Positions 41,851 to 52,885 of a stretch of 64,000 bases of DNA are shown piece after piece. Position 1 is the stretch's first letter. Each line of letters begins with the position of its first letter. A model generated the notes under the pieces. The model saw only the letters and a list, made by a program, of their open reading frames with translations. It made no database searches and had not been told where the DNA came from. Source of the stretch: Erwinia persicina (GTDB taxonomy: Bacteria; Pseudomonadota; Gammaproteobacteria; Enterobacterales; Enterobacteriaceae); the NCBI RefSeq assembly GCF_014838825.1, contig NZ_JACYMO010000006.1:62001-126000 (forward strand), in the 5' to 3' direction. The position numbers and the translations under genes were made by a program.

Positions 41851-42582
41851 ATGCGAACAGGGCGGGCTGCCGTTTTGCTGCTGGTGCTGCTGGCGAGTTG
41901 CCGGACATTACCGCAGCCGGACGGGCTGGTTGAAACACGGATTCAGTTAGGAATGGCGTATCTGGCACGCGGCAACAATGACGCCGCACGCAGGAATTTA
42001 CAGCGTGCGCTCGATCTTGCCCCTGGGGATTACCGCAGCCAGCTGGCGATGGCACGTTACCGACAGCAGACTGGCGATACCCGCAGCGCGCAGTTACATT
42101 ATCGCCGCGCCCTTAAATTAGCAGCGCAAAACAGCTATGTGCTTAATAATTACGGTGCGTTTCTCTGCGGATTAGGGCAGTATGATGCGGCACAACGGCA
42201 GTTCCGCAGGGCCATGGATGATTCAACCAACGGGCTTCGTGCTGACAGTGTTGAAAATTCGGGCTACTGCTTTTTGAATGCCGGGCAGCATGAAAAAGCC
42301 TATCACGCACTGATGGACGCGGTGCGGACCGAACCAGCCAAAGGATTGCCTATGCTGGCAGAAGCCGAAAGGCGATTTGGAAAGGGAAAACGCGCAGAAT
42401 CGCGGGTTCTGTTGGATATTTACCAACAAAACTTTCCGGTTTCGGCAGAAAGCCTGTGGTTAGAGATTCGCTTCGCCGCGCAGGCAAATCAACTCGATGA
42501 CGTTCAACATTATGGGGTACAGCTTGCGCGAATTTTTCCACACTCGATACAGTACCAGCATTTTTTAGCTAATGAATACTGA
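41851..42582 (+). CDS. pilW: PilW/PilF-type TPR lipoprotein
   Basis: An N-terminal lipobox (LLVLLASC, Cys near 17) predicts an outer-membrane lipoprotein. The mature 225 residues are made of tetratricopeptide repeats (such as [23 protein letters not shown] and the [16 protein letters not shown] helix pair; repeats at ~31-64, 65-98 and 99-132, then more divergent). Proteins of this type (PilW/PilF) assemble the type IV pilus secretin. The place between rlmN and rodZ is the usual place in gammaproteobacteria that keep it; E. coli K-12 lacks it. No other pilus genes are in the window. It overlaps rodZ by 11 bases. Confidence 0.8.
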   Translation: MRTGRAAVLLLVLLASCRTLPQPDGLVETRIQLGMAYLARGNNDAARRNLQRALDLAPGDYRSQLAMARYRQQTGDTRSAQLHYRRALKLAAQNSYVLNNYGAFLCGLGQYDAAQRQFRRAMDDSTNGLRADSVENSGYCFLNAGQHEKAYHALMDAVRTEPAKGLPMLAEAERRFGKGKRAESRVLLDIYQQNFPVSAESLWLEIRFAAQANQLDDVQHYGVQLARIFPHSIQYQHFLANEY

Positions 42583-43564
42583 AGCCACTCAAGAAAAATC
42601 TAGCGTAAATTCAACAGGCGAGCGCCTGCGTGGTGCCCGTGAGCTTATGGGCCTGACTCAGCAGAATGTTGCTGAACGCCTCTGCCTGAAACTTTCCACC
42701 GTTCGTGATATTGAAGAGGACAAGTCGCCTGCCGATCTGGCGTCGACATTCTTGCGTGGCTATATTCGCTCCTACGCACGCCTGGTGCGTGTGCCGGAAG
42801 AAGAGCTGCTACCGATGATGGCAAAACAAGCCCCGGTCAGAGCCGCAAAAGTTGAACCGATGCAAAGCTACTCCCTCGGAAAACGCCGCAAAAAACGCGA
42901 CGGCTGGTTGATGATCTTCACCTGGCTGGTGCTGTTTGTTGTGGTGGGCCTGACGGGAGCCTGGTGGTGGCAGAATCATAAAGCCGCTCAGGATGATCTG
43001 GTGACGATGGCCGATCAGAATGCTTCACCTGAAGGGGATAACAGCCAGTCCATCCCCTTAACTGACAGTAACGCCAGCAGCGGTGCCGATAACGGCTCGC
43101 AGACGGCGATTCCGTTAGACACTACGCCAGCAGAGTCGGCGAACACCAGCAGTGCACCTGCTGCTGCCACGCCGACGGCGGAAGCGCCCTCTGTGGCGAA
43201 CACGCAGGCTGACAATACTCAGCCTGCCGTGGTTTCACCAAGCCAGGCACCGGTTGATACCGGTGCCAGTGGTCAATTGCCTACCAGCAGCGCAGGCGTC
43301 AGCCAGCCTGCAGTTGACCCGAATGCCGTCATTATGAATTTTTCCGCCGATTGCTGGCTGGAAGTGACCGACGCCGCAGGCAAGAAATTGTTTAGCGGTA
43401 TTCAGCGCAGCGGGGGCAAACTGAGCCTTGCTGGTACAGCACCTTATCGTTTAAAAATTGGTGCGCCAGCCGCAGTACAGATTGAGTATCAGGGCAAACC
43501 TGTCGATCTGAGTCGTTATATCCGTACTAACCAGGTTGCTCGCCTGACTTTAGGTGCGCAATAA
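42572..43564 (+). CDS. rodZ: Cytoskeleton protein RodZ
   Basis: RodZ links MreB filaments to the periplasmic elongasome and maintains rod shape. A cytoplasmic helix-turn-helix domain (~15-80, [22 protein letters not shown]) contacts MreB. A basic juxtamembrane patch (GKRRKKRD, ~105-112) precedes one transmembrane segment (~115-135). A Ser/Thr/Ala/Pro-rich periplasmic linker (~150-250) leads to the beta-rich C-terminal domain. The 330-residue length is normal. Translation begins within the end of the upstream lipoprotein gene. Confidence 0.95.
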   Translation: MNTEATQEKSSVNSTGERLRGARELMGLTQQNVAERLCLKLSTVRDIEEDKSPADLASTFLRGYIRSYARLVRVPEEELLPMMAKQAPVRAAKVEPMQSYSLGKRRKKRDGWLMIFTWLVLFVVVGLTGAWWWQNHKAAQDDLVTMADQNASPEGDNSQSIPLTDSNASSGADNGSQTAIPLDTTPAESANTSSAPAAATPTAEAPSVANTQADNTQPAVVSPSQAPVDTGASGQLPTSSAGVSQPAVDPNAVIMNFSADCWLEVTDAAGKKLFSGIQRSGGKLSLAGTAPYRLKIGAPAAVQIEYQGKPVDLSRYIRTNQVARLTLGAQ

Positions 43565-43603
43565 CGCATCTTCTCTGGTCTCGAGTAATTGTGGAGAAAG
43601 AAT

Positions 43604-44725
43604 ATGCATAACGAAGCACCCATTATCCGTCGCAAATCAAAACGCATTTACGTCGGCAAGGTGCCCGTGGGTGACGGTGCACCTATCGCCGTTCAGTCCA
43701 TGACCAATACCCGTACCACCGACGTTGCCGCGACGGTCGCCCAGATCAAAGCGCTGGAACGTGTCGGTGTCGACATCGTACGTGTCTCCGTGCCGACCAT
43801 GGATGCCGCGGAAGCTTTCCGTCTGATCAAACAGCAGGTTAACGTCCCGCTGGTCGCTGACATCCATTTTGACTACCGTATCGCGCTGAAAGTGGCCGAA
43901 TATGGGGTGGACTGCCTGCGCATTAACCCCGGCAATATCGGCAACGAAGAGCGCATCCGCTCAGTCGTTGACTGTGCACGCCACTACAATATTCCTATCC
44001 GTATTGGTGTGAACGGCGGTTCGCTGGAAAAAGATCTGCAGGAAAAATATGGCGAGCCTAATCCCCAGGCGCTGCTGGAATCCGCCATGCGTCACGTGGA
44101 TATTCTTGACCGTCTGAACTTTGATATGTTCAAAGTCAGCGTCAAGGCCTCCGATGTGTTTCTTGCCGTTGAATCCTATCGGCTGCTGGCTAAGCAGATC
44201 GACCAGCCGCTGCACTTAGGCATCACCGAAGCCGGTGGCGCCCGAGCGGGCGCGGTGAAATCCGCCATTGGTCTTGGCCTGTTACTGTCTGAAGGCATTG
44301 GCGATACCCTGCGTATCTCGCTGGCGGCGGACCCGGTGGAAGAAGTGAAAGTCGGCTTTGATATCCTGAAGTCGCTGCGCATTCGCTCACGCGGGATCAA
44401 TTTTATCGCCTGCCCGACTTGTTCACGTCAGGAATTTGACGTTATCGGTACGGTGAATGCGCTAGAAGAGCGGCTGGAAGATATTATCACCCCGATGGAC
44501 ATCTCTATCATTGGCTGTGTAGTTAACGGCCCCGGTGAAGCGACCGTTTCCACCATGGGTGTGACTGGCGGCAGTAAAAAAAGTGGTTTCTACGAGGACG
44601 GCGTGCGTCTGCGCGAGCGTCTTGATAACGACAATATGATTGACCAGTTGGAAGCGCGCATCCGTGCGAAAGCCACCATCCTGGACGCATCACGCCGGAT
44701 TGATATCCAGCAGGTCGAAAAATAA
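43604..44725 (+). CDS. ispG: 4-hydroxy-3-methylbut-2-enyl diphosphate synthase IspG
   Basis: IspG is the [4Fe-4S] enzyme that makes HMBPP in the MEP isoprenoid pathway, using flavodoxin electrons. Cluster ligands are visible: CPTCSRQ (two cysteines, ~270-273) and [12 protein letters not shown] (third cysteine, ~305, with a following glutamate). The start [18 protein letters not shown] gives 373 residues as in related enterobacteria, with GGAGAAAG upstream; five earlier codons in frame are not family sequence. Its Fe-S cluster must be built without a local isc scaffold operon, see findings. Confidence 0.95.
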   Translation: MHNEAPIIRRKSKRIYVGKVPVGDGAPIAVQSMTNTRTTDVAATVAQIKALERVGVDIVRVSVPTMDAAEAFRLIKQQVNVPLVADIHFDYRIALKVAEYGVDCLRINPGNIGNEERIRSVVDCARHYNIPIRIGVNGGSLEKDLQEKYGEPNPQALLESAMRHVDILDRLNFDMFKVSVKASDVFLAVESYRLLAKQIDQPLHLGITEAGGARAGAVKSAIGLGLLLSEGIGDTLRISLAADPVEEVKVGFDILKSLRIRSRGINFIACPTCSRQEFDVIGTVNALEERLEDIITPMDISIIGCVVNGPGEATVSTMGVTGGSKKSGFYEDGVRLRERLDNDNMIDQLEARIRAKATILDASRRIDIQQVEK

Positions 44726-44804
44726 TTAATCGCGCCCGGTAATGCCCTGGGGACCACAACGGTGGGTTATCCCGGGGCGGGCACTCATTGATGAGAACAT
44801 TGCA

Positions 44805-46082
44805 GTGGCGAAAAATATACAGGCCATCCGTGGCATGAACGACTATTTACCCGCTGACACGGTCGTGTGGCAGCGGATTGAACAGATCCTGAAACAGGTG
44901 TTAGGCAGCTACGGCTTCAGCGAAATTCGCCTGCCGATTGTAGAGCAGACCCCGTTATTCAAACGCGCTATCGGTGAAGTCACCGACGTGGTTGAAAAAG
45001 AGATGTATACCTTCGACGATCGCAATGGTGAAAGCCTGACGCTGCGTCCCGAAGGCACCGCTGGCTGTGTGCGTGCGGGCATTGAACACGGTCTGCTGTA
45101 CAATCAGGAACAACGCCTGTGGTATATCGGCCCCATGTTCCGCTATGAGCGTCCGCAGAAAGGCCGCTACCGTCAGTTCCACCAGATTGGTGCCGAAGTG
45201 TTTGGCCTGCAGGGGCCGGATATCGATGCCGAACTGATCATGATGACGGCCCGCTGGTGGAAAGCGCTGGGTATCGCCGATCACGTGAGTCTGGAGCTGA
45301 ATTCTATCGGTTCCCTGGACGCGCGTGCGAACTACCGCGATGCACTGGTGGCCTTCCTGGAACAGCATATTGACGTGCTGGATGAAGACTGCAAACGCCG
45401 CATGTATACTAACCCGCTGCGCGTGCTGGATAGCAAAAACCCGGACGTTCAGGCGCTGCTTAATGACGCGCCAACGCTGGGTGACTACCTGGATGAAGCA
45501 TCCCGTGAGCATTTCACCGGGCTGTGCAGCCTGCTGGATGATGCCGGCATCGCTTATACCGTCAATCAGCGTCTGGTGCGGGGTCTCGACTACTATAACC
45601 GTACGGTGTTTGAGTGGGTTACCAGCAGCCTGGGTTCCCAGGGCACCGTCTGTGCCGGGGGCCGCTATGATGGTCTGGTCGAACAGCTGGGTGGGCGCGC
45701 AACGCCGGCCGTCGGTTTCGCGATGGGCCTGGAGCGCCTGGTCCTGCTGGTGCAGGCCGTTAATCCGGAGTTTGAACCGACGCGCATTGTTGATGTCTAT
45801 GTTATCGCTTCGGGTGAGGGCGTGCAGAGTGCTGCGATGAAGCTGGCAGAACAGCTGCGCGATGCGCTGCCTGAACTGAAGCTGATGACTAATTTTGGTG
45901 GCGGCAACTTTAAGAAGCAGTTTGCGCGTGCAGACAAGTGGGGCGCCCGCATTGCACTGGTACTTGGCGAAGACGAAGTGGCTAATAGCCAGCTGGTCAT
46001 TAAAGATTTGCGTAATGGTGAGCAGCAAACGCTGGCTCAACGTGATGCGGCAACCGCGCTGGCGTCACTGTTACAGCGTTAA
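44805..46082 (+). CDS. hisS: Histidyl-tRNA synthetase HisS
   Basis: HisS is a class II aminoacyl-tRNA synthetase that charges tRNA-His. Motif 2 ([20 protein letters not shown]), the histidine-specific [13 protein letters not shown] loop and motif 3 ([11 protein letters not shown]) are intact. The start is a GTG at 44805, giving [16 protein letters not shown] as in E. coli, which also uses GTG. The 21 extra in-frame codons back to 44742 are leader. The length is 425 residues. yfgM follows 37 bases downstream. Confidence 0.95.
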   Translation: MAKNIQAIRGMNDYLPADTVVWQRIEQILKQVLGSYGFSEIRLPIVEQTPLFKRAIGEVTDVVEKEMYTFDDRNGESLTLRPEGTAGCVRAGIEHGLLYNQEQRLWYIGPMFRYERPQKGRYRQFHQIGAEVFGLQGPDIDAELIMMTARWWKALGIADHVSLELNSIGSLDARANYRDALVAFLEQHIDVLDEDCKRRMYTNPLRVLDSKNPDVQALLNDAPTLGDYLDEASREHFTGLCSLLDDAGIAYTVNQRLVRGLDYYNRTVFEWVTSSLGSQGTVCAGGRYDGLVEQLGGRATPAVGFAMGLERLVLLVQAVNPEFEPTRIVDVYVIASGEGVQSAAMKLAEQLRDALPELKLMTNFGGGNFKKQFARADKWGARIALVLGEDEVANSQLVIKDLRNGEQQTLAQRDAATALASLLQR

Positions 46083-46119
46083 GCCCCTGCAGCGGCACGA
46101 TTTAAAGGAGTAAGATTGC

Positions 46120-46740
46120 GTGGAAGTATATAGCAACGAAAACGAACAGGTAGATGCGCTGAAGAACTTCTTTGCTCAAAATGGCAAAGCATTAGTGGTC
46201 GGCGTCGTTCTGGGGGTTGGGGCACTGCTTGGCTGGCGTTACTGGAGTCATCACCAGGACAGCGGGTCGCGCGAAGTCTCTGCCTCTTACCAGCAGGTCA
46301 CGTCGGCGCTGGACGCCAGCAAACCTGCCTCGCTTGATGCGGTGGCGAAGTTTGCCAGTGAAAACAGCAATACTTACGGTGCGCTGGCTTCACTGGATCT
46401 GGCAAAACGCTATATTGATAATAATCAGTTGGATAAAGCCGTACAGCAGCTGAAGAGTGGCCTGAAAAGCACCAAAGATGCCAACCTGCAGGCCGTGCTG
46501 AATCTGCGCCTTGCGCGTATCCAGCTTCAGCAGAAACAGCCTGACGCCGTGTTAAAAACCCTGGATAGCGTTAAGGGTGACGGCTGGGCAGCCATCGTGG
46601 CTGACGTGCGCGGCGAAGCGTTACTCAGCAAAGGCGACGCAAAGGGTGCACGCGATGCGTGGACTAAGGGGATCGACTCTGATGCCTCATCGTCGCTGAA
46701 AGAGATGCTGCAAATGAAAGTGAATAATCTGCCGGGTTAA
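46120..46740 (+). CDS. yfgM: SecYEG ancillary subunit YfgM
   Basis: YfgM is a membrane-tethered TPR protein that works with PpiD at the SecYEG translocon and influences the Rcs response. A short cytoplasmic N-terminus, one membrane segment (~24-41, ALVVGVVLGVGALLGWRYW) and about 160 residues of periplasmic TPR-like helices are visible. The start codon is GTG with AAAGGAG upstream. The 206-residue length equals E. coli. A GC-rich hairpin lies at 46755-46785 before bamB. Confidence 0.93.
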   Translation: MEVYSNENEQVDALKNFFAQNGKALVVGVVLGVGALLGWRYWSHHQDSGSREVSASYQQVTSALDASKPASLDAVAKFASENSNTYGALASLDLAKRYIDNNQLDKAVQQLKSGLKSTKDANLQAVLNLRLARIQLQQKQPDAVLKTLDSVKGDGWAAIVADVRGEALLSKGDAKGARDAWTKGIDSDASSSLKEMLQMKVNNLPG

Positions 46741-46836
46741 TTTCCAGCCTGTCACCGCAGCAACGGCGAATGCTGGCTGCTGCGGGATTGGTATAAGGCT
46801 CTAATATTTGGCCTGAACAGGCACAAGAGGGATTTC

Positions 46837-48018
46837 ATGGAATTGCGTAAGTTACTTCTGCCGGGACTGATGTCAGTCACTTTACTCAGCGGATGTTCAT
46901 GGTTCAGCGGTGAAGAGGACGTGGTGAAAATGTCACCACTGCCAACGGTTCAAAACCAGTTCGAACCACAAAAAGTCTGGAGCACTTCGGTTGGCGATGG
47001 CGTAGGTGATTTTTATTCCAACCTGCACCCGGCCTGGGCAGAAAATACCGTCTATGCTGCTGACCGCCACGGCGTGGTGAAAGCCCTGAACTCCGGCGAC
47101 GGCAAAGAACAGTGGAAAGTGGACCTGTCGGAAAAAACCGGTTTCTTCTCCAGCAATATCCCTGCACTGCTTTCCGGTGGTGTGACCGTTGATGCGGGCC
47201 ATGCCTATATCGGCAGCGAGCGCGGTCAGGTATTCGCACTGAACACCAGCGATGGCTCGATCGCCTGGCAGACCACAGCGGCGGGTGAAGTACTGTCCCG
47301 TCCGGTCGTCAGCGATGGTCTGGTACTGGTTCACACCAGTAACGGTATGCTGCAGGGTCTGGATCAGACCAGTGGCAATATCAAATGGACCGTTAACCTC
47401 GATGTTCCGGCGCTGAGCCTGCGCGGCGAGTCTGCACCAGCGACGGCATTTGGCGCGGCCATTGTTGGCGGCGATAACGGTCGTGTCAGCGCCGTGATCA
47501 TGAACCAGGGCCAGATTATCTGGCAGCAGCGCATCTCCCAGCCAAGCGGAGCGACTGAAATCGACCGCCTGGCGGATGTGGATACCACGCCGGTTATTGT
47601 TAACGGTGTGGTTTACGCACTGGCCTACAACGGTAACCTGACGGCGCTGGACCTGCGCTCTGGTCAGATCCTGTGGAAACGCGAAATCGGTTCAGTCCAT
47701 GACATGATTGTTGATGCAGGCCGTATCTACCTGGTGGATCAGGATGACCGCGTGATTGCCCTGAATACTGACGGCGGAGTGACTCTGTGGCGTCAGAGCG
47801 ATCTGCTGCACCGTAACCTGACCTCGCCGGTGCTGTATAACGGCTACCTGGTGGTCGGTGATGCAGAAGGCTACCTGCACTGGATCAATACGGATGACGG
47901 GCGTTTTGTTGCGCAACAGAAACTGGACAGTTCTGGCTTCCAGACTGAACCTGTGGTTGCCAGCGATAAGCTGCTGATCCAGTCCAAAGACGGTGAGGTT
48001 TACGCGATTACGCGTTAA
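46837..48018 (+). CDS. bamB: Outer membrane assembly lipoprotein BamB
   Basis: BamB is the eight-bladed beta-propeller lipoprotein of the BAM complex, binding BamA POTRA domains during outer-membrane protein assembly. The lipobox TLLSGC puts the acylated cysteine near 20. PQQ-like propeller repeats are visible (AADRHGVVKALNSGDGKEQWKVDL, YIGSERGQVFALNTSDG, YLVDQDDRVIALNTDGG, kept here in short pieces). The 393 residues match E. coli (392). A GC hairpin with a T-rich tail follows before der. Confidence 0.94.
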   Translation: MELRKLLLPGLMSVTLLSGCSWFSGEEDVVKMSPLPTVQNQFEPQKVWSTSVGDGVGDFYSNLHPAWAENTVYAADRHGVVKALNSGDGKEQWKVDLSEKTGFFSSNIPALLSGGVTVDAGHAYIGSERGQVFALNTSDGSIAWQTTAAGEVLSRPVVSDGLVLVHTSNGMLQGLDQTSGNIKWTVNLDVPALSLRGESAPATAFGAAIVGGDNGRVSAVIMNQGQIIWQQRISQPSGATEIDRLADVDTTPVIVNGVVYALAYNGNLTALDLRSGQILWKREIGSVHDMIVDAGRIYLVDQDDRVIALNTDGGVTLWRQSDLLHRNLTSPVLYNGYLVVGDAEGYLHWINTDDGRFVAQQKLDSSGFQTEPVVASDKLLIQSKDGEVYAITR

Positions 48019-48090
48019 TTCGCCGGTCAGTTTGAGCCCCAAAAATCACCGTCTGCCACCATCGCGGCAGGCAGTGAGATGAAGGGTAAG

Positions 48091-48122
48091 CGGCTCCTGA
48101 TTGTTCAGGGGCCGTTTTGTTT
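48091..48122 (+). terminator. bamB terminator
   Basis: A ten-base stem (CGGCTCCTGA / TCAGGGGCCG, one G-U pair in RNA) with a four-base loop precedes TTTTGTTTTA, 72 bases after the bamB stop. Confidence 0.8.
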
Positions 48123-48237
48123 TATCCAAGGCGTGTTATTCTAGGCGCCATCGGCCTGAGTAGAGCGGCAGTTAATCTGCCTGCACAGCGAATAATATCG
48201 CAGCCAGGCGCTTATTTTTTAGTTATGAGGCTTCACT

Positions 48238-49737
48238 ATGGTACCTGTGGTCGCGCTGGTCGGGCGTCCCAATGTGGGAAAATCCACCCTGTTTAACCGT
48301 TTGACGCGCACACGAGATGCGCTGGTGGCAGATTTTCCCGGGCTTACCCGAGATCGCAAATATGGCCGCGCCGAAATAGAAGGGCGTGAGTTTATTTGTA
48401 TCGATACCGGTGGTATCGACGGTAATGAAGAGGGCGTGGAAACGCGCATGGCGGAACAGTCGCTGCTGGCGATTGAAGAGGCCGATGTCGTGCTGTTTAT
48501 GGTTGATGCGCGTGCCGGGCTGATGCCTGCAGATACGGCTATTGCCAAACATCTGCGCTCGCGCGACAAACCAACGTTTATCGTGGCGAACAAAACCGAC
48601 GGTCTGGATGCGGATTCTGCCGTCACTGACTTCTGGTCGCTGGGGCTGGGTGAAATCCATGCGATTGCCGCCTCTCACGGGCGCGGTGTGACCAGCCTGC
48701 TTGAGCTGGTGCTGCTGCCGTGGATGGACGTGGTCGCGCCTGAGCGTGAGCTGACAGAAGAAGAAGAGAACGAAGCCTACTGGGCGGAGTTCGCGGCGAA
48801 AGAAGCCAAAGCCAGCGGTGAAATGCCGGAAGATGAAGAAGATGACTTTAACCCGCTGGATCTGCCGATCAAGCTGGCCATTGTCGGTCGTCCGAACGTC
48901 GGTAAGTCAACACTCACTAACCGCATTCTTGGTGAAGAGCGCGTGGTGGTCTATGACATGCCGGGTACCACGCGCGACAGTATTTATATTCCGATGGAGC
49001 GCGACGGGCGTGAATATGTTCTGATCGACACCGCCGGGGTGCGTAAGCGCGGGAAAATTACTGAAACCGTCGAAAAGTTCTCGGTGATCAAAACCCTGAA
49101 AGCAATTGAAGATGCCAACGTTGTGCTGCTGGTGATTGATGCGCACGAAGGCATTTCCGATCAGGATCTCTCGCTGTTGGGCTTTATCCTCAATAGTGGG
49201 CGCTCACTGGTGATCGTGGTCAACAAGTGGGATGGCCTGTCACAGGAAATCCGTGATGAGGTGAAAGAGCAGCTGGACTACCGTCTGGGCTTTATCGATT
49301 TCGCCCGCATTCACTTTATTTCCGCCCTGCACGGCAGCGGCGTGGGTAACCTGTTTGAATCCGTGACCGAAGCCTACGACTGTTCTACCCGCCGTGTTAA
49401 CACCTCCATGCTGACGCGCATTATGAACATGGCGGCCGACGATCATCAGCCGCCACTGGTGCGTAGCCGCCGCGTGAAGCTGAAATATGCGCACGCCGGC
49501 GGGTATAACCCGCCGATTGTTGTGATCCACGGTAATCAGGTTAAAGACCTGCCGGATTCCTACAAACGTTATCTGATGAACTATTTCCGCCGTTCACTGG
49601 AAATTATGGGTACGCCAATCCGTATTCAGTTCAAAGAGGGTGATAACCCGTACGAAGGTAAGCGTAACCTGCTGACGCCAAATCAGCAGCGTAAGCGCCA
49701 GCGCCTGATGAGTCATCTCAAAAAGAACAAACGTTGA
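48238..49737 (+). CDS. der: Ribosome assembly GTPase Der (EngA)
   Basis: Der is the double-GTPase factor for 50S subunit maturation. Two complete G domains are present, each with the P-loop GRPNVGKST (near residues 8 and 218) and NKxD motifs (NKTDG, NKWDG). The C-terminal KH-like domain follows ([23 protein letters not shown]). An acidic linker ([14 protein letters not shown]) separates the domains. The 499 residues are about ten longer than in E. coli because of the linker. TGAGG lies upstream of the ATG. Confidence 0.95.
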   Translation: MVPVVALVGRPNVGKSTLFNRLTRTRDALVADFPGLTRDRKYGRAEIEGREFICIDTGGIDGNEEGVETRMAEQSLLAIEEADVVLFMVDARAGLMPADTAIAKHLRSRDKPTFIVANKTDGLDADSAVTDFWSLGLGEIHAIAASHGRGVTSLLELVLLPWMDVVAPERELTEEEENEAYWAEFAAKEAKASGEMPEDEEDDFNPLDLPIKLAIVGRPNVGKSTLTNRILGEERVVVYDMPGTTRDSIYIPMERDGREYVLIDTAGVRKRGKITETVEKFSVIKTLKAIEDANVVLLVIDAHEGISDQDLSLLGFILNSGRSLVIVVNKWDGLSQEIRDEVKEQLDYRLGFIDFARIHFISALHGSGVGNLFESVTEAYDCSTRRVNTSMLTRIMNMAADDHQPPLVRSRRVKLKYAHAGGYNPPIVVIHGNQVKDLPDSYKRYLMNYFRRSLEIMGTPIRIQFKEGDNPYEGKRNLLTPNQQRKRQRLMSHLKKNKR

Positions 49738-49743
49738 TCCGTA

Positions 49744-49770
49744 AGGGGGCCTGATGGCCCCCTTTGTTTT
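49744..49770 (+). terminator. der terminator
   Basis: An eight-base perfect stem (AGGGGGCC / GGCCCCCT) with a TGAT loop and a TTTGTTTT tail lies seven bases after the der stop, within the 65-base spacer to yfgJ. Confidence 0.85.
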
Positions 49771-49802
49771 ATGCTTAACCGCAAAGACAAAGGAGAGACT
49801 GA

Positions 49803-50024
49803 ATGAACAGACCTTGCCCGCGCTGCCAGCGCCAGAACGCCACCGACGGTGGCAGCGTCTGCCCCGAATGCCAGCACCCTTTCACCGCCTGCTGCCCCGA
49901 CTGCCAGCACCCACTGCACGTGCTCAAAGCCTGTGGCGCGATCGACTACTTTTGTCAGCAGGGTCATGGGTTAATTTCTAAAAAGCGCCTGCTGTGGCTG
50001 CCTGTAGCACCCGAACAGGGCTAA
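49803..50024 (+). CDS. yfgJ: Zinc-ribbon protein YfgJ
   Basis: This 73-residue protein has paired CxxC zinc knuckles: CPRC, CPEC and CPDC, plus a later cysteine/histidine pair (DYFCQQGHGLISKKR). The C-terminal half VLKACGAIDYFC is nearly the same as E. coli YfgJ, which also sits beside der. The function is unknown; a zinc-ribbon of this size may bind nucleic acid or protein. It has an AAGGAGAG binding site and lies behind the der terminator. Confidence 0.85.
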   Translation: MNRPCPRCQRQNATDGGSVCPECQHPFTACCPDCQHPLHVLKACGAIDYFCQQGHGLISKKRLLWLPVAPEQG

Positions 50025-50286
50025 TCCTTTCTTTTTATCACGTTAATCTTTTTGTGCGGACTCCCGACCTGATAAAGCTGGCAGTCAGCCGCTTGTTAAT
50101 TTTGTGTTTAGCAAATTACGAACCTGATGGTACAATCCTGCCGCTTGCTCCCGGTGCTCTGCCACGCCAGCCGTGACTTCAGAGCCTCCGCAGTCAATGC
50201 AGGACCGGATGCTATCCGTGTAACATGTTAATAAAGATAAGGTATTCATCCAAAAAAGCCTTGTCTTCTCCAGGAGTATTTCTGCT

Positions 50287-52713
50287 ATGCCTCAAATCAA
50301 TGCCGGGTCATCAAAATGGCTGGGCCTGTGGTGTTTCCTGCTGGGTTTAATTTTACTGGCAACGGGCCTTTACTTTGTCATCGGGGGGGGAAAGTTAGTT
50401 TCCCTGGGCGGCAGCTGGTATTTCGCGATCGCCGGTATCGTCACCGTGCTCTCTGCTATCCAGTTCTTCCGCCGCCGGGCTTCCGCCGTGGTGATATATG
50501 GTCTGGTGTTTGTGGGATCGGCAATCTGGGCCGTGCTGGATGCCGGGATCGACTTCTGGCCGCTGGTGTCGCGCCTGATGTTCCTGGCAGGAATACTGCT
50601 GCTGACGCTAGTCACCTGGCCATCCCTGCGTAAGCATGAAGGCAAACCTGCGGGGGCGAAAGGCGCTTACGCGTTGAGCGCCGTGACCGTCGTCGGCCTG
50701 CTGGCCACGCTGTACGGCATGTTCCAGCCGCACCCGACCGTCGCCAACGGCCATGAACTGCCGCTGGTACCGGTGGATAAGTCCACTGAACAGAAAAACT
50801 GGGATAACTACGGCAATACCGCAGGCGGCAGCCGCTTTGTGGCGCTGGATCAGATCACCCGTGATAACGTAAAAGACCTGAAACCAGTCTGGACTTATCG
50901 CACCGGTGATATTCCTGAAAGCCCGACTGGCAGCGGCGCGGAAGATCAGCAAACTCCGCTGCAGGTCGGTGACCGCGTATTCCTCTGCACCCCCCACAAC
51001 AACGTGATTGCGCTGGATGCCGATACCGGCAAGCAGATCTGGAAAACCGAGATCAACGCGCAGTCTCAGGTATGGAATCGCTGCCGTGGCCTGGCCTACT
51101 TTGACGCCAGTAAACCGCTTGAACAGCCGACGGTACCGGGCTCAACGCCGGTTAAGCCGGTAACGCTGGCCGCAGGTGATACCTGTCAGCGCCGTATTCT
51201 CATGAATACCATTGACGCACGTCTGGTGGCGATCAACGCCGAAAACGGTGAAATGTGTCAGAACTTCGGTGACAAAGGGGTAGTTGACCTGAAAGCCGGT
51301 CTGGGCGACGCCAGCGATCCGAAATACCAGTTAACCTCAGCCCCGACGCTGGCCGGTACCACCGTGGTCGTGGGTGGCCGTGTGGCCGACAACGTGCAGA
51401 CTGATATGCCGGGCGGCGTACTGCGCGGCTTTGACGTTATCACCGGTGAAATGCGCTGGGCGTTTGACCCGGGCAATGAAGATCCGAATGCGCCACTGGA
51501 AGCGGGTAAAACCTACGCTCGCAGTACGCCAAACTCCTGGGCCCCCATGTCTTACGACGCCGGCATGAACACCGTGTTCCTGCCCATGGGCAGCTCGTCT
51601 GTCGACCTGTGGGGCGCCAACCGTAACGCGCTGGATCACAAATACGGGGCCTCCATCCTGGCGCTGGACGCGACCACCGGTAAAGAGAAGTGGGTTTATC
51701 AGACCGTGCATAACGATCTGTGGGACTTCGACATTCCGATGCAGCCTAGCCTGATCGACTTCCCGCAGAAAGACGGTAGCACCAGGCCCGCTATCGTATT
51801 CGGTACGAAAGCAGGGCAGATTTTTGTGCTGGATCGTTTGACCGGCAAGCCGCTGACTGAAGTGAAAGAAGTCCCGGTAAAAGCCGGCAACATTCCCAAC
51901 GAGCAGTACACGCCGACCCAGCCAAAATCAGTGGGCATGCCGCAAATTGGTGCGGAAACGCTGAAAGAATCTGATATGTGGGGGGCGACGCCGTTCGATC
52001 AGCTGGCCTGCCGTATTGGTTTTAAATCCATGCGTTACGATGGCCTGTACACCGTACCCGGTACTGACCTGTCTCTGAGCTTCCCGGGATCGCTGGGTGG
52101 CATGAACTGGGGCAGCCTGTCGACCGATCCGAACAACCACTATATTTTCGCCAACGATATGCGCCTGGGCCTGTGGGTACAGATGGTACCGGTGCAGGCT
52201 GATGCGAAAGCCAGCGATGGTGGGGAAGCGGTCAACGCCGGTATGGGTGCGGTCCCACTGAAAGGTACGCCGTATGCGGTGAATAAAAACCGCTTTATGT
52301 CGCCAATGGGCATTCCCTGCCAGAAACCACCGTTTGGTACGCTGTCGGCTATCGATCTGAAAACGCAGAAGGTCGTGTGGCAGGTTCCGGTGGGTACCGT
52401 GCAGGATACCGGTCCATTAGGGATCAAAATGCATGCGCCAATGCCGGTCGGTATGCCGACGCTGGGCGGGACACTGGCCACACAGGGCGGTCTGGTGTTT
52501 ATCGCCGGGACTCAGGACTACTACCTGCGCGCTTTCGATACCTCAACCGGTAAAGAAGTGTGGAAAGCCCGACTGCCGGTCGGCAGCCAGGGCGGTCCGA
52601 TGAGCTATAAATCACCGAAAACCGGTAAGCAGTACATCATCATTTCTGCCGGTGGCGCACGCCAGTCGCCGGATCGCGGTGACTATGTGATCGCTTACGC
52701 CCTGGACAAATAA
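50287..52713 (+). CDS. gcd: Membrane-bound PQQ-dependent glucose dehydrogenase
   Basis: Gcd oxidises D-glucose to gluconolactone at the periplasmic face and reduces ubiquinone; in plant-associated bacteria it drives phosphate solubilisation. Residues ~10-140 contain five transmembrane helices. The rest is a PQQ eight-bladed propeller with signature tryptophan-docking motifs (NNVIALDADTGKQIWKTEI, GKEKWVYQTVHNDLWDFD as short segments). The 808-residue length is slightly above E. coli Gcd (796). AGGAG precedes the ATG. PQQ synthesis genes are not in the window. In E. coli gcd lies elsewhere, so its place here is a lineage difference. Confidence 0.94.
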   Translation: MPQINAGSSKWLGLWCFLLGLILLATGLYFVIGGGKLVSLGGSWYFAIAGIVTVLSAIQFFRRRASAVVIYGLVFVGSAIWAVLDAGIDFWPLVSRLMFLAGILLLTLVTWPSLRKHEGKPAGAKGAYALSAVTVVGLLATLYGMFQPHPTVANGHELPLVPVDKSTEQKNWDNYGNTAGGSRFVALDQITRDNVKDLKPVWTYRTGDIPESPTGSGAEDQQTPLQVGDRVFLCTPHNNVIALDADTGKQIWKTEINAQSQVWNRCRGLAYFDASKPLEQPTVPGSTPVKPVTLAAGDTCQRRILMNTIDARLVAINAENGEMCQNFGDKGVVDLKAGLGDASDPKYQLTSAPTLAGTTVVVGGRVADNVQTDMPGGVLRGFDVITGEMRWAFDPGNEDPNAPLEAGKTYARSTPNSWAPMSYDAGMNTVFLPMGSSSVDLWGANRNALDHKYGASILALDATTGKEKWVYQTVHNDLWDFDIPMQPSLIDFPQKDGSTRPAIVFGTKAGQIFVLDRLTGKPLTEVKEVPVKAGNIPNEQYTPTQPKSVGMPQIGAETLKESDMWGATPFDQLACRIGFKSMRYDGLYTVPGTDLSLSFPGSLGGMNWGSLSTDPNNHYIFANDMRLGLWVQMVPVQADAKASDGGEAVNAGMGAVPLKGTPYAVNKNRFMSPMGIPCQKPPFGTLSAIDLKTQKVVWQVPVGTVQDTGPLGIKMHAPMPVGMPTLGGTLATQGGLVFIAGTQDYYLRAFDTSTGKEVWKARLPVGSQGGPMSYKSPKTGKQYIIISAGGARQSPDRGDYVIAYALDK

Positions 52714-52746
52714 AGCCTGGCGATCCCTCGCTGGCCTGACAGTCAA

Positions 52747-52777
52747 AGCCCCTTCAGTAATGAAGGGGCTTTTTTTA
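52747..52777 (+). terminator. gcd terminator
   Basis: A ten-base perfect stem (AGCCCCTTCA / TGAAGGGGCT) with a four-base loop is followed by a run of Ts, 33 bases after the gcd stop. Confidence 0.9.
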
Positions 52778-52885
52778 TTTGTTAATATCCTTTCAGCCCG
52801 TTCGCTGGCGAAAGAACGTAAGTGCGGGTGGCGTTATCGTGGCGGCGCGTTCAACGTAACGCATAATAAATAACAGGAAACGTTA

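Noticed and set aside
44955-46040. Open frame of 361 codons antisense to hisS
   Set aside because: It is a complementary-frame artefact of hisS; the hisS frame carries all class II synthetase motifs.
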